This document shows positions 9,122 to 17,866 of a stretch of DNA of 49,515 bases, piece after piece. Both the position numbers and the translations under genes were made by a program. Within the stretch, counting starts at the first letter, position 1, and the number at the start of each line of letters is the position of its first letter. Source of the DNA: Bradyrhizobium genosp. SA-3 (GTDB taxonomy: Bacteria; Pseudomonadota; Alphaproteobacteria; Rhizobiales; Xanthobacteraceae); NCBI RefSeq assembly GCF_004212635.1, contig NZ_PSRT01000061.1:1-49515 (forward strand), read 5' to 3'. The notes below the pieces were generated by a model, which was not told the origin of the DNA, ran no database searches, and was given only the letters and a program-made list of their open reading frames with translations.

Positions 9122-9509
9122 CTTTCTTCACTCCCCTCGCCTTCTTCGCCTTGGCCACCTGGTCGGCCAGCGTGCGCAGCTGCTGCTGGTCGAGCATCTT
9201 GTTGTCCACCATGCCGACGAGAACTTCTTCAATTGAACCGTTGCAGAACCAGTCGACGATGCGCTGCACCGCCTTGGCCGCCACGCGCGCGCGTGGTTCG
9301 GCGGCGTGGTAGACGTAAGTGCGACCGTCCACGGTGTGGTTGGCATAGCCCTTTTCTTCCAGCCGGCGCAGCACCGTGCGGACCGTGGATTCCTTCAGAC
9401 GCCGCGGCAGGCGCTCACGCACGATTTCGGCCGTGACGGGACCATGGGCCCAAACCAATTGCATGACCTCGCGCTCGAGGTCGCCCAGTTCGGGCAAACG
9501 ATCGTCCAT
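9102..9509 (-). CDS. blaI: BlaI/MecI/CopY family transcriptional repressor
   Basis: A 135-residue winged-helix repressor. The N-terminal domain has LGDLEREVMQLVWAHGPVTA, the recognition-helix region KESTVRTVLRRLEEKGY, and the wing VDGRTYVYHA, all typical of BlaI/MecI. The C-terminal half (SIEEVLVGMVDNKMLDQQQL) is the dimerisation region that BlaR1-type proteases inactivate. It is cotranscribed with the downstream BlaR1-like gene and probably autoregulated through the operator 27 bases before its start. Its second likely target is the DUF1800 operon. Confidence 0.92.
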   Translation of the reverse strand: MDDRLPELGDLEREVMQLVWAHGPVTAEIVRERLPRRLKESTVRTVLRRLEEKGYANHTVDGRTYVYHAAEPRARVAAKAVQRIVDWFCNGSIEEVLVGMVDNKMLDQQQLRTLADQVAKAKKARGVKKDDRNSG

Positions 9510-9535
9510 GGCACTTACCTTGCGGATTGAGATTT

Positions 9536-9559
9536 CTTGTAACGCTACAGATCGTCACA
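9536..9559 (-). promoter_or_regulatory. BlaI/MecI-type operator upstream of blaI
   Basis: The plus-strand sequence CTTGTAACGCTACA then GATCGTCACA contains TTGTA-N4-TACAG. It matches the site at 6511-6534 at 20 of 24 positions. Its place 27 bases upstream of the blaI start fits an autoregulatory operator overlapping the promoter. Confidence 0.75.
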
Positions 9560-9618
9560 TATGCGGCCGCAGCGCGCAACGGCGATTCCACCTGAAATGG
9601 TATCGCTGGACCGTCGCT

Positions 9619-11286
9619 CTAGGCGCGCAGCGGCCAGTAGTGCGGCTCGTACATCTGCGACTGGACCAGGGCCCTCACATCGTTGGGCGCAGGTCCGTCG
9701 GCGAGGGCGCGCTGAAAGGCGACGTCTGCGACGGCGGCGGCGATGCGGACCGAGACCTCGCGGATGCGCGGCAGCGCCGGATAGAGGCTACCCTGCGCGA
9801 GGTCCTCCTTGCCGACGCAATCGGCGAGCGTGTGGGCGGCCGCCATGAACATTTCGTCCGTGACGAGGCGCGAGCAGCTGGCGATGACGCCGAGGCCGAC
9901 GCCGGGGAAGATGTAGGAATTGTTGCCCTGGCGCGGCACGAAGGTGCGGCCGCTGAGCGTCACCGGATCATATGGACTGCCGCAGGCGAACAGCGCGCGG
10001 CCCTCGGTGTAGCGGTAGGCATCCTCCGCCGAGCACTCAGCCTTCGAGGTCGGATTGGAGAGCGCGAACACGATCGGCTGCTCGTTGAGCTCGGCCATCG
10101 CCTTGAGCACCTCGGGCGTGAAGGCGCCGCCGACCGCCGCAACGCCGATGATCGCCGTCGGCCTCAGCGTCTTGATCGCGGCGAGGAAATCGGCGATCGG
10201 CGCCTGGTCGGTGTGGGCATAGCGCAGCTTGTGGCCGGACAGGCCATCGCGGCCGCCGACGACGAGGCCGCGGGAATCCACCAGCCAGTTGCGCCGCAGC
10301 GCTTCGGCCTCCGTCAGCCCCTCCGCCATCATGGCGGAGACCACGAGATCGGCGATGCCGGTCGCCGCCTCGCCCGCGCCGAGGAACAGGATGCGCTGAT
10401 CCCTGAGCTTGCCGCCGGAGACGCGCAGAGCCGAGGATAGGCCGGCGAGCGCCACCGCCGCGGTGCCCTGGATGTCGTCGTTGAAGACGCAGGCCTCATC
10501 CCGGTATTTGTGCAGCAGCTTGAACGCCGAATGGTTGGCGAAATCCTCGAACTGGATCAGCACGCCCGGGAAGGTCTTGCGCGCGGCCTGCATGAATTCG
10601 TCGACGAAGCTGTCATAGGCCTCGCCGGTCAACCGTCGCTCGCGCAGGCCGAGATAATAGGGATCGTTCAAGAGCTCTTCGTTGTTGGTGCCGACGTCGA
10701 GCACGATCGGCAGGCACAGCTCGGGATGTACGCCGGCGCAGGCCGAATAGAGCGAGAGCTTTCCGACCGGAATCCCCATGCCGTTAGCGCCGAGATCGCC
10801 AAGGCCCAGAATGCGCTCGCCGTCGGTCACGACGATCAGCTTGGCCGGATACGGCCAGTTCTTCAGGATCTCGGCGATCTGGCCGCGATCGCGCGAGGAG
10901 ATGAACATGCCGCGCGGCCGCTGGAAGATCAGGCCGTATTTCTGGCAGGCGAGCCCGACAGTCGGGGTGTAGATGATCGGCTGGATCTCGTCGATATTGT
11001 CGACGACGACGCGGAAGAACAGCGCTTCGTTGCGGTCGTGCAGCGCGTTCAGCGCGACGTATTTCTCCAGATCCGTCGGCAGCGTGCGCAGATTGGTCAG
11101 CACGCGCTGAGCTTGCGTCTCCATCGTCAGCACGCAGGGCGGCAGCAGGCCGCGCAGGCCCAGCGCCTCGCGCTCGGATTCCGTGAAGGCGGTGCCCTTA
11201 TTGAGCAGAGGATCGCGCAGCAGCGTCATGCCTTGCGATTGATCGGATGATGTCGCTTGGGCAGCGACACGAGCGGGTCTATTCAC
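9619..11286 (-). CDS. maeA: NAD-dependent malic enzyme (oxaloacetate-decarboxylating), MaeA/SfcA type
   Basis: A 555-residue malic enzyme converting malate to pyruvate and CO2 with reduction of NAD(P). Motifs in order are PIIYTPTVG with the catalytic Tyr (about 106), IVVTDGERILGLGDLGANGM, IQFEDFANHSAF, VFNDDIQGTAAVALAG (metal and malate binding), the Rossmann motif FLGAGEAATGIA and ALSNPTSKAECSAEDAY. The length matches the E. coli MaeA/eukaryotic type rather than the ~770-residue rhizobial Dme/Tme enzymes, which carry a phosphotransacetylase-like extension. The GTG start at 11286 is preferred to the upstream in-frame ATG at 11430 because GGGGGAA precedes it at suitable spacing. It stands alone on the minus strand. 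Confidence 0.93.
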   Translation of the reverse strand: MNRPARVAAQATSSDQSQGMTLLRDPLLNKGTAFTESEREALGLRGLLPPCVLTMETQAQRVLTNLRTLPTDLEKYVALNALHDRNEALFFRVVVDNIDEIQPIIYTPTVGLACQKYGLIFQRPRGMFISSRDRGQIAEILKNWPYPAKLIVVTDGERILGLGDLGANGMGIPVGKLSLYSACAGVHPELCLPIVLDVGTNNEELLNDPYYLGLRERRLTGEAYDSFVDEFMQAARKTFPGVLIQFEDFANHSAFKLLHKYRDEACVFNDDIQGTAAVALAGLSSALRVSGGKLRDQRILFLGAGEAATGIADLVVSAMMAEGLTEAEALRRNWLVDSRGLVVGGRDGLSGHKLRYAHTDQAPIADFLAAIKTLRPTAIIGVAAVGGAFTPEVLKAMAELNEQPIVFALSNPTSKAECSAEDAYRYTEGRALFACGSPYDPVTLSGRTFVPRQGNNSYIFPGVGLGVIASCSRLVTDEMFMAAAHTLADCVGKEDLAQGSLYPALPRIREVSVRIAAAVADVAFQRALADGPAPNDVRALVQSQMYEPHYWPLRA

Positions 11287-11607
11287 GAATTCCCCCAAGG
11301 AGTTTCTTATTGAACCGCGGTCATTGTCGGCCAGCGCTCCCCGGAGATCAAGGACGTTGGGACTGAGGCATCGATTGTGATCTCGCACCGCAGCGAGATT
11401 GTCGCGCGAGATCGCAGGCGCGCGACGCAAAGGTTAACGCCGCAAAGCTCCTGCTCCTCATGATGAGGATTGAGAGCTGGGCCTGCTCTCTCCCCTCGTC
11501 ATTCCGGGGCGCGCGTCAGCGCGAGCCCGGAATCCATTTGTCAGCAGGCTGATGCCGGAGTGAACGCTGCCGGGCGAGCGGAGGCAAGCCGGAAGATGAT
11601 CGGGCCG
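11287..11607. other. intergenic region with a palindromic repeat
   Basis: The 321 bases between the malic-enzyme start and the mscS stop contain no convincing gene. The only clear structure is an imperfect palindrome at 11501-11533 (ATTCCGGG ... CCCGGAAT around a GC-rich centre), which resembles the repeat at 14359-14386. The half nearer maeA should hold its promoter, but no sure -35/-10 pair was found. Confidence 0.5.
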
Positions 11608-13941
11608 TTATCCGGCCGCCCGCCTTGGCGTCAGATTGGCGGCGCCGTCGGCTGGTGGCGCGATCTGCATCAAGATGGTCTGGGTGGCGGAGGCGACCTC
11701 GATGCCGCTCTGCTGGAAGCGCAGCTTCATGCGGCGGTTAAATTCGCGCTGGACCGGCCAGCGGCCGGCCTCGGTGCAGCGGATCTGGCCGACGATCGAC
11801 ACCATTGCGCCATCGACCTTGTCGATGCCCCAGAGCTCGAGGTCACCGCGGATCAATGCACGGAATTCCGGTTCGCGGCGCATCTCCTCCACGATGTCCT
11901 TGAGGATCTGGCCGGCGCGGTCGGTATCTTCCTTGTAGGCGACGTTGACGCTGACGGAGGCGTTGCCGGCGCCACGGCTGGCATTGGTGATGGTCGTGAC
12001 CGCGCTGAACGGCACGATGTGCACGGCGCCATCGCCGGCGCGCAGGCGGATGGTGCGGATCGAGACGTTCTCCACCACGCCTGACAACCCTGAGACGCTG
12101 ACATTGTCGCCGACCTGCACCGTGTTCTCCAGGAGCAGGAACAGACCCGTGATGAGGTCCTGCACCAGCTTCTGCGAACCGAAGCCGATGGCAATGCCGA
12201 CGATGCCGGCGCCCGCGAGCAGCGGGGCGACATTGACGCCGATCTCGCTCAGCGCGGTAAGGCCGACGACGGTGGCGATCAGGCAGAGCAGCGCCGTCCG
12301 CAGCATCGGTTGGAAGGTGCGTAAGCGAGCGGCGCGGGCATAATGGCCGTCCCGGGACAGCGCATTGATCTGGCGGTCCAGCAGCGCGTTGCTGGCTTCC
12401 CAGATCGCGGCCGCGATGAACACGGCGAGCCCGATCGTCACCAAGGCCGAGATCAGCCGGCTGCCGATCTGGCCGCCATAGAACCAGACGATCGCGTCCA
12501 CGCCCCAGACTTCTAGCACCGCCACGAAGCCGATGAAGGCGATCACGCCAGATACGATCTTGCGCAGCAGCGGCAGATAGCGGTTGGCGCGGATCTCGAG
12601 ACCGGGAAAGCGCTGGAGGATCTCCGGCTTGATACGGAAGCCGCGGTCGATCAGGCTCAGCGTCAGCATGATGGCGACGCGCGTGATCAGCACCACCACG
12701 ACCGTCCCGACGAAATACTGCAAGAGCAGCGAATAGCCGTTGCGGATGTTGAGCGCCCACACGGCCCACAGCGCGAGATCGAGCGCGATGGCAAGATAGT
12801 GCCAGCCGCCGGCGATGCGGTTGCGCAGACGGGCCGCGATCCCCTGCCGCTCGGCCGGCGCGCGGATGGCTTCAGCGACCTGGCGGCGGCATTGCAGGAT
12901 GATGACGACGATGAAGAGGTGCACGATCAGCATCACCATGCGCAGCAGCGCAGCGTAACCGGCGCGATGCAGGCCGAGCAGCAGCGCCACATTGGCAAAG
13001 GCGATGCCGGATACACCGACGCCGACGATGCGGCGCGCCCAGATCTCGATATAGGCTGCGGTCTCGGCCCGAACCGGAAACAGGCCGAACGGTCCCGCCA
13101 GCGCCCGGATCACGCAGATGAGTCCGCGGGAGAACGCATAGGCGTTGATGACAGCGAGGATCACGAGGCGAACGGTCGTGGGCTCGCCGATCTCGGTCCC
13201 GAGCAGCGCCGTGGCGATGCCCACCAAGACGACCACCGGCAGCAGTTCGAGCACGAGGCGTCCCAGCACGAAGGGCAGCCGCAGCAGGACCTGCCAGACC
13301 CTTACCAGACTGTGGTGGCGCTTGTTCAGTTCGGGCGCGGAGGTGACATCGGCTACCGATGACGGCGGATCGGCAATTGGCAGGGCCTGTGCCGGCAGGC
13401 GCGCAGTCTGCGGCACGCGCCCTTCCAGGAACGCGACCGGCCGCCGGATCAGGCGGAACATCACCCATTCGGCCGAAAGGGCGCAACCGAGCACCAGCGC
13501 CAGCTTCCAGGCGATCTCGATCAGGAGATTGTAGGCGGCGGGATCGTTCGCGGTCCGCATGATCCAGTAATAGAACGTCGGAAAATGCGTGAGCGTCCGC
13601 GCCATGCTGGCGATCTCGCTCGAGATCGCACCGATCTCCTCCGACACCGTGAGCAGGAGCTGCGCACCGAGGCCGTCGGCCGAGAGCGGGATCGGCGATT
13701 TCTGCTCCGGCGCAGCGGGTGCAGGCTGCTGCTGACCGGACGCATTCGCGATCACGCGCAGCGTATCGATCATCTGCGCACGCTTCTTGTCGTCCTGCAG
13801 CGTCTCCAGCGCACGCTTGGCCTCGTCAGGCGACAGCGCGGCCGCACTGCTCGCGGCCGGCGTCTCGGCGCGAGCGCCGCAGAGAGATGAGATCGCGAGG
13901 AAGAGAGCGGCGAGGAGCGCCGGGGCAAGCTTGTGCGACAC
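11608..13941 (-). CDS. large MscS-family mechanosensitive channel
   Basis: A 777-residue mechanosensitive channel of the extended MscS type (YbiO/MscK-like rather than the ~290-residue MscS). It has a cleavable signal peptide (LAPALLAALFLAISSLCGARA), a periplasmic helical segment (DEAKRALETLQDDKKRAQMI), and about ten membrane segments. The conserved MscS pore-lining helix and beta domain follow: LLAGAGIVGIAIGFGSQKLV, ITGLFLLLENTVQVGD and NVSIRTIRLRAGDGAVHIVP. The GTG start at 13941 follows AGGGA at good spacing. It releases solutes on hypoosmotic shock. It appears to be transcribed alone. Confidence 0.9.
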   Translation of the reverse strand: MSHKLAPALLAALFLAISSLCGARAETPAASSAAALSPDEAKRALETLQDDKKRAQMIDTLRVIANASGQQQPAPAAPEQKSPIPLSADGLGAQLLLTVSEEIGAISSEIASMARTLTHFPTFYYWIMRTANDPAAYNLLIEIAWKLALVLGCALSAEWVMFRLIRRPVAFLEGRVPQTARLPAQALPIADPPSSVADVTSAPELNKRHHSLVRVWQVLLRLPFVLGRLVLELLPVVVLVGIATALLGTEIGEPTTVRLVILAVINAYAFSRGLICVIRALAGPFGLFPVRAETAAYIEIWARRIVGVGVSGIAFANVALLLGLHRAGYAALLRMVMLIVHLFIVVIILQCRRQVAEAIRAPAERQGIAARLRNRIAGGWHYLAIALDLALWAVWALNIRNGYSLLLQYFVGTVVVVLITRVAIMLTLSLIDRGFRIKPEILQRFPGLEIRANRYLPLLRKIVSGVIAFIGFVAVLEVWGVDAIVWFYGGQIGSRLISALVTIGLAVFIAAAIWEASNALLDRQINALSRDGHYARAARLRTFQPMLRTALLCLIATVVGLTALSEIGVNVAPLLAGAGIVGIAIGFGSQKLVQDLITGLFLLLENTVQVGDNVSVSGLSGVVENVSIRTIRLRAGDGAVHIVPFSAVTTITNASRGAGNASVSVNVAYKEDTDRAGQILKDIVEEMRREPEFRALIRGDLELWGIDKVDGAMVSIVGQIRCTEAGRWPVQREFNRRMKLRFQQSGIEVASATQTILMQIAPPADGAANLTPRRAAG

Positions 13942-14178
13942 GCGGATTCCCTGAAAAAAATGAATGCGCCGGCGGTGCCGGGACCGTCACCACCGAAGCA
14001 CATGCGTCATGTCGGATGACCGTTATTCGCCTCGGACCTGTGTCGGAAGTTGGCCTTTGAGGCGACATTCTCTTGGCATTTGGCCATGCAAAGGCTCAGC
14101 GCAGCGAGACGGCTTGAGAACGCTGAGCGCGCTCCCGCCGTTCCGCAGCAGTTGCTTTTGAGGGCGGTTTCCCTGTGG

Positions 14179-14315
14179 CCATCCTTCGAGACGCCCGCTT
14201 TATGCGGGCTCCTCACAGGATGAGGATGGAGTACGCGGCAGCAGTTTCAACGGGCACCGCTGCCGCTTAGCCTCATCCTGAGGAGCTTGCGGAGCAAGCG
14301 TCTCGAAGGACGAGG
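14179..14315. repeat. inverted pair of 45-bp palindromic repeats
   Basis: Two copies of one element lie in opposite orientation: 14179-14225 (ATCCTTCGAGACGCCCGC ... GGATGAGG) and 14271-14315 (CCTCATCCTGAGGAGC ... CGAAGGACGAGG). Each copy is itself a near-palindrome with a GC-rich core, and the pair could form a long hairpin. This fits a REP-type interspersed element. Confidence 0.75.
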
Positions 14316-14358
14316 CGCGCGCGCAGTCCGCCTGGAGTGCCATATGCGAATGTCCTGC

Positions 14359-14386
14359 GTCATTCCGGGAGTCGCCCCGGAATGAC
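14359..14386. repeat. short palindromic repeat
   Basis: GTCATTCCGGG, a 6-base spacer, then CCCGGAATGAC: a perfect 11-bp inverted repeat. A related but less perfect element occurs at 11501-11533. It has no T-run and is more likely a repeat than a terminator. Confidence 0.65.
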
Positions 14387-14922
14387 GGCAAGGAGGGAGG
14401 AGGGACAAGGCAAGATTTAAATACGTTCGTCGTGGCGGCCTCGGCGCGGTCAGCCATTGATCGACGTGATGCAAATTACAGCGCCGGGAAGGTAGGGGCT
14501 TTGCCTCACTGATGCAGCCCGCTAAACCTTGACCCGGCGTGCCGTTCGCGGTTTTCGCCGCTATGCGATAGTCCGAACGAGCTCCATCGCACTTAGCGGC
14601 TGGATTTGCGGAGGTGGTGTCATAGACCTCCCCTTGCTCATGAGGTGGACGTTGCGCGTCGCTTGTTTGCGACCTCTGCGATGCTCCTCCCGAGACACAA
14701 AACTGTCAAGCAGGATCGATGACCTGAAGGATCACATTTGAACGCGCGAGTTCCCTAGACGGGGCATGGTGACATTATGCGCCTGTTTTGCCCGACGCGT
14801 CAAGCGAACTTCGTAAAATCCGCATAAGCCCGACGTGACCGGCAAGCCATTGATTCCGCTATCCCCGGCTACTGTGCATGGGGTTGTTTTCGCAATTATT
14901 GTCCATGGCCGGCTCGCGCCGC

Positions 14923-15960
14923 CTAGAGAAACATGTCTGTCAGGTCGACCGTCGAGGACTTTCCGACCCGGTCGAAGTTTCGCGCCAGCCAGCTTCGCGC
15001 CGCCGCGCGGCCCTCATCGCGCAGGCGGCACAACAGGGTCCATTCGGGGTGGAATTGCGTGGCCGTGCCGAGTTGCGACATCAGCTGGTCGTTGCCGATC
15101 CAGTGCATGTACATGCGGCTGTGCCTGTCGCTGTCGAGCTCGCCGTCGTCGATCAGCCGTGTGGCGAAGGCGATCGCGCGCATCTCGCGCATCAAGGACG
15201 AATTGAAGCTGATCTCGTTGATGCGGTGGAGGACATCGGCCGCGCTGGTCGGCAGCTCGTCGCGCCGGATCGCCGTGACCTGCACGATGATGACGTCGTG
15301 ACTGCCCTTACGGTAGATCAGCGGATAGATCGCGGGATTGCCGAGATAGCCGCCATCCCAATAATGCTCGCCGTCGATCTCGACCGCCTGGAAATAGGGC
15401 GGCAGGCAGGCCGAGGCGAGCACGGTGTCCGCATTGAGAAACGGGCTCTGGAACACCTTGATCTTGCCGGTGCGAACATTGGTGGCGTTGAGAAACAGCT
15501 GCGGCGCCTCGGGCGAGGAATTGAGCCGGTCGAAATCGATCACGCGCTGCAGTAGCGCGCGGAGCGGATTGAAGTTGAAGGGATTGAGCAGGTTCGGCGG
15601 CAGCGTGTGCGTCAGCGTGTGGATGAAGGCGTGGACCGGATGATATTCCGGCGGCAGCTTCAGGGCCTGGATCCACTGGTTCAGCGGCGAGAGCAAATCG
15701 TACGCCAGGTCCATGCGCGACACTTCGTACCAGAACGCGTGCAGGCTCTGCCGCGCCGCCTCCGCGCCTCCGTTCGCCATGCCGGAGGCCATCGCCACCG
15801 CATTCATGGCGCCGGCGCTGGTGGCGCTGATCGCCTCGATCGCGAGCCGGCCATCCTCGAGCACCTGGTCGAGCACGCCCCAGACGAAGGCGCCGTGCGC
15901 GCCGCCGCCCTGCAGCGCGAAGTTGACGTTCTTGCGGTTCGCGGTCCCGTTGGCTGTCAC
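14923..15960 (-). CDS. patatin-like phospholipase family protein
   Basis: A 345-residue patatin-fold serine lipase. The oxyanion motif GGGAHGA is at 18-24, the catalytic serine is Ser48 in ATSAGAMNA, and the catalytic aspartate is in the WDGGYLGNP motif about 160 residues later. No signal peptide is present, so it probably acts on phospholipid or acyl substrates at the cytoplasmic face. The GTG start at 15960 overlaps the ppk2 stop by 4 bases (GTGA), with GGAAG upstream. It is the last gene of the Liv-PPK2 chain. The sequence is close to the patatin group often found next to polyhydroxyalkanoate genes, but no such genes are here. Confidence 0.88.
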   Translation of the reverse strand: MTANGTANRKNVNFALQGGGAHGAFVWGVLDQVLEDGRLAIEAISATSAGAMNAVAMASGMANGGAEAARQSLHAFWYEVSRMDLAYDLLSPLNQWIQALKLPPEYHPVHAFIHTLTHTLPPNLLNPFNFNPLRALLQRVIDFDRLNSSPEAPQLFLNATNVRTGKIKVFQSPFLNADTVLASACLPPYFQAVEIDGEHYWDGGYLGNPAIYPLIYRKGSHDVIIVQVTAIRRDELPTSAADVLHRINEISFNSSLMREMRAIAFATRLIDDGELDSDRHSRMYMHWIGNDQLMSQLGTATQFHPEWTLLCRLRDEGRAAARSWLARNFDRVGKSSTVDLTDMFL

Positions 15961-16886
15961 TTTGCCCGCTTCCTGCCTTCCGTCCCCTCTTTCTCCAGCG
16001 CCTTGCGCACTTGCTCGAATTCCTCCAGCGAGGCCCTGTCGGCACGCGGAAAGCGCAGGTCCAGCTTTTCGAGCGCTGCATTGATGACCGAGCCGATCAC
16101 GACGCGGGCGAACCATTTGTGGTCGGCGGGCACGACGTACCACGGCGCATGAGGTGTCGACGTGTGGCGCACGATGTCCTGATAGACTGCCTGGTAGCGC
16201 GGCCACAGCGCGCGCTCCTTGATGTCGTCCATCGAGAACTTCCACTGCTTGGCCGGCTCTTCCAGCCGGTCGAGGAAGCGCTGGCGCTGCTCCTCCCTGG
16301 AGACGTTGAGGAAGAACTTCAGCACTACGGTGCCGTTGCGGCCGAGATAGCGCTCGAAGGCGGAGATGTCCTCGAACCGCTCCTTCCAGATGTTCTTGGT
16401 GACGAGCTTTGCCGGCAGCTTCTCCTTGGCGAGGATCTCCGGATGCACCCGCGTCACCAGGCATTCCTCGTAATGGGAGCGGTTGAAGATGCCGATATGG
16501 CCGCGCTCCGGCAGAGCGACCACGTGGCGCCAGAGGAAGTCGTGGTCGAGCTCCTTGCTGCTCGGAGCCTTGAAGGCAGTGACTTCGCAGCCCTGAGGAT
16601 TGATGCCCTCGAAGATCGCCTTGATCGCACTGTCCTTGCCGCCGGCGTCCATGGCCTGGAATACGATCAGGAGCGACCAGCGGTCCTGGGCGTAGAGCTT
16701 CTCCTGAAACGCGATCAGCCGCCTCTTGTTGGCCTCGAGGATCTCCTGCGCCGTCTCCTTGTCGAGATCGCCCTTCTCGTCGGTCTTGTGGTCCTTGAGG
16801 TGAAACTTGCCGGATCCGTCGTAACGGAACGGCGTGATGTAACGGTCGAGCTGTTCGGCGATCGATTTGGACGGCTTCTTGCTCAT
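15957..16886 (-). CDS. ppk2: polyphosphate kinase 2 family protein (PPK2)
   Basis: A 309-residue PPK2 enzyme that transfers phosphate between polyphosphate and nucleotides. Walker A is AMDAGGKDS (78-86), followed by the conserved NPQGCEVTAFKAPS, HDFLWRHV, GHIGIFNRSHYEE and LDRLEEPAKQWKFS segments. The NPQG and FKAPS pattern is that of the group that phosphorylates AMP/ADP with polyphosphate (class III-like), but the class is inferred. The start overlaps the livM stop by 4 bases (ATGA), and the patatin start overlaps its own stop, so it is translationally tied to the transporter. Confidence 0.92.
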   Translation of the reverse strand: MSKKPSKSIAEQLDRYITPFRYDGSGKFHLKDHKTDEKGDLDKETAQEILEANKRRLIAFQEKLYAQDRWSLLIVFQAMDAGGKDSAIKAIFEGINPQGCEVTAFKAPSSKELDHDFLWRHVVALPERGHIGIFNRSHYEECLVTRVHPEILAKEKLPAKLVTKNIWKERFEDISAFERYLGRNGTVVLKFFLNVSREEQRQRFLDRLEEPAKQWKFSMDDIKERALWPRYQAVYQDIVRHTSTPHAPWYVVPADHKWFARVVIGSVINAALEKLDLRFPRADRASLEEFEQVRKALEKEGTEGRKRAK

Positions 16887-17866
16887 GAGTTCGAGGACAC
16901 CTTGCGTTGCGGCTTCAGTCGGTCGAGCACGCTACCAAGGATGCCCTTGGGAAGAAATATGATGAAAAGCACGAGCAGCACGCCATAGACGAGATTGTCC
17001 CAGCCGACCGCCTTGGTGCCGAAGCCGATGCGCAAGCTCTCCGCGAGCAGGATGGTGATGATGGCGCCGACGGTCGGCCCGAGCGAGACGAACAGGCCGC
17101 CGACGATGGCCGCGAACACCATCTGGAGCGACACCGCGATGCCGCTGACGGTGTCGGGCGTGATGAACATCTGGTACTGGCAGTAGATCGCGCCGGCGAG
17201 CGCCGTCATCAGCGCGCTGAGCAGCGTGATCTTCAGCTTCTCCGCGGTGACGTCGACACCGGCCGCGGCCGCGGCGTCCTCGTCCTCCGAGATCGCCTCC
17301 AACGCATGGCGAGCCATGCTGCGGTCGACCCAGTGCCAGACCACGATGCCGAAAAGCCAAATCGCAAGTGCGATCAGATACCAGGTGGTCTTGTCGTCGA
17401 ATTGCAGCGCCAGCAGCTGGTTGCCGGACGCACGGTTCGGCGTGTAGCCGAGCGAGCCGCCGGTATAGTCGCGCGTCGCGGTGATGACCTGAAGCACGAT
17501 GCCTGATAGCGCGAGCGTTACCAGCACGAAATAATGCCCGGTGATGCGGAAACGAAAGCAGGGATAGCCGACGATCAGCGCCAGCGCGCCGGCCGCGACC
17601 ATGCTGGCGGGAATGCCGATCCATGGCGAGAGGCCGAGGTGATTCCACAAGAGAGCGGTGACATAGGCGCCGATCCCCATGAAGCCGCCGTGCCCGAGCG
17701 AGACCAGGCCGAACCGCCCCATCATCGACCAGGACGTGTAGGCGAACGACCAGATCAGGATCAGCACCAGGATGTGCAGGTGATAGGGATCGCGATAGAC
17801 GAAGGGCAGCACGACCAGCGCCGCCAGCCCTATCCCCCAAGCTGCAAGCCGCCCCTGCCCCATCAT
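16883..17866 (-). CDS. livM: branched-chain-amino-acid-type ABC transporter permease LivM
   Basis: A 327-residue HAAT-family inner-membrane permease with roughly nine to ten hydrophobic segments. LivM signatures include SLGHGGFMGIGAYV and AISEDEDAAAAAGVDV (the cytoplasmic coupling loop) and the C-terminal FLPKGILGSVLDRLKP. The start is set at 17866 because this ATG overlaps the livH stop by 4 bases (ATGA) and GAGG lies just upstream; a second ATG follows at 17863. It pairs with LivH to form the pore. Confidence 0.92.
   Translation of the reverse strand: MMGQGRLAAWGIGLAALVVLPFVYRDPYHLHILVLILIWSFAYTSWSMMGRFGLVSLGHGGFMGIGAYVTALLWNHLGLSPWIGIPASMVAAGALALIVGYPCFRFRITGHYFVLVTLALSGIVLQVITATRDYTGGSLGYTPNRASGNQLLALQFDDKTTWYLIALAIWLFGIVVWHWVDRSMARHALEAISEDEDAAAAAGVDVTAEKLKITLLSALMTALAGAIYCQYQMFITPDTVSGIAVSLQMVFAAIVGGLFVSLGPTVGAIITILLAESLRIGFGTKAVGWDNLVYGVLLVLFIIFLPKGILGSVLDRLKPQRKVSSNS

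Larger units (their letters stand above)
13942..14922. other. long intergenic region with interspersed palindromic repeats
   Basis: Almost 1 kb without a convincing gene. Between about 14179 and 14386 are three palindromic elements listed separately. The stretch 14440-14920 has lower GC and short frames that lack ribosome-binding sites and look non-coding. The last 40 bases before the patatin stop (TGTGCATGGGGTTGTTTTCG) recall a sequence I associate with Bradyrhizobium interspersed repeats, but this is from memory only. The region may be an old site of repeat or insertion-element accumulation. Confidence 0.5.

Noticed and set aside
14529..14741. 70-residue plus-strand ORF in the long gap
   Set aside because: No ribosome-binding site, unusual composition and no recognisable features.
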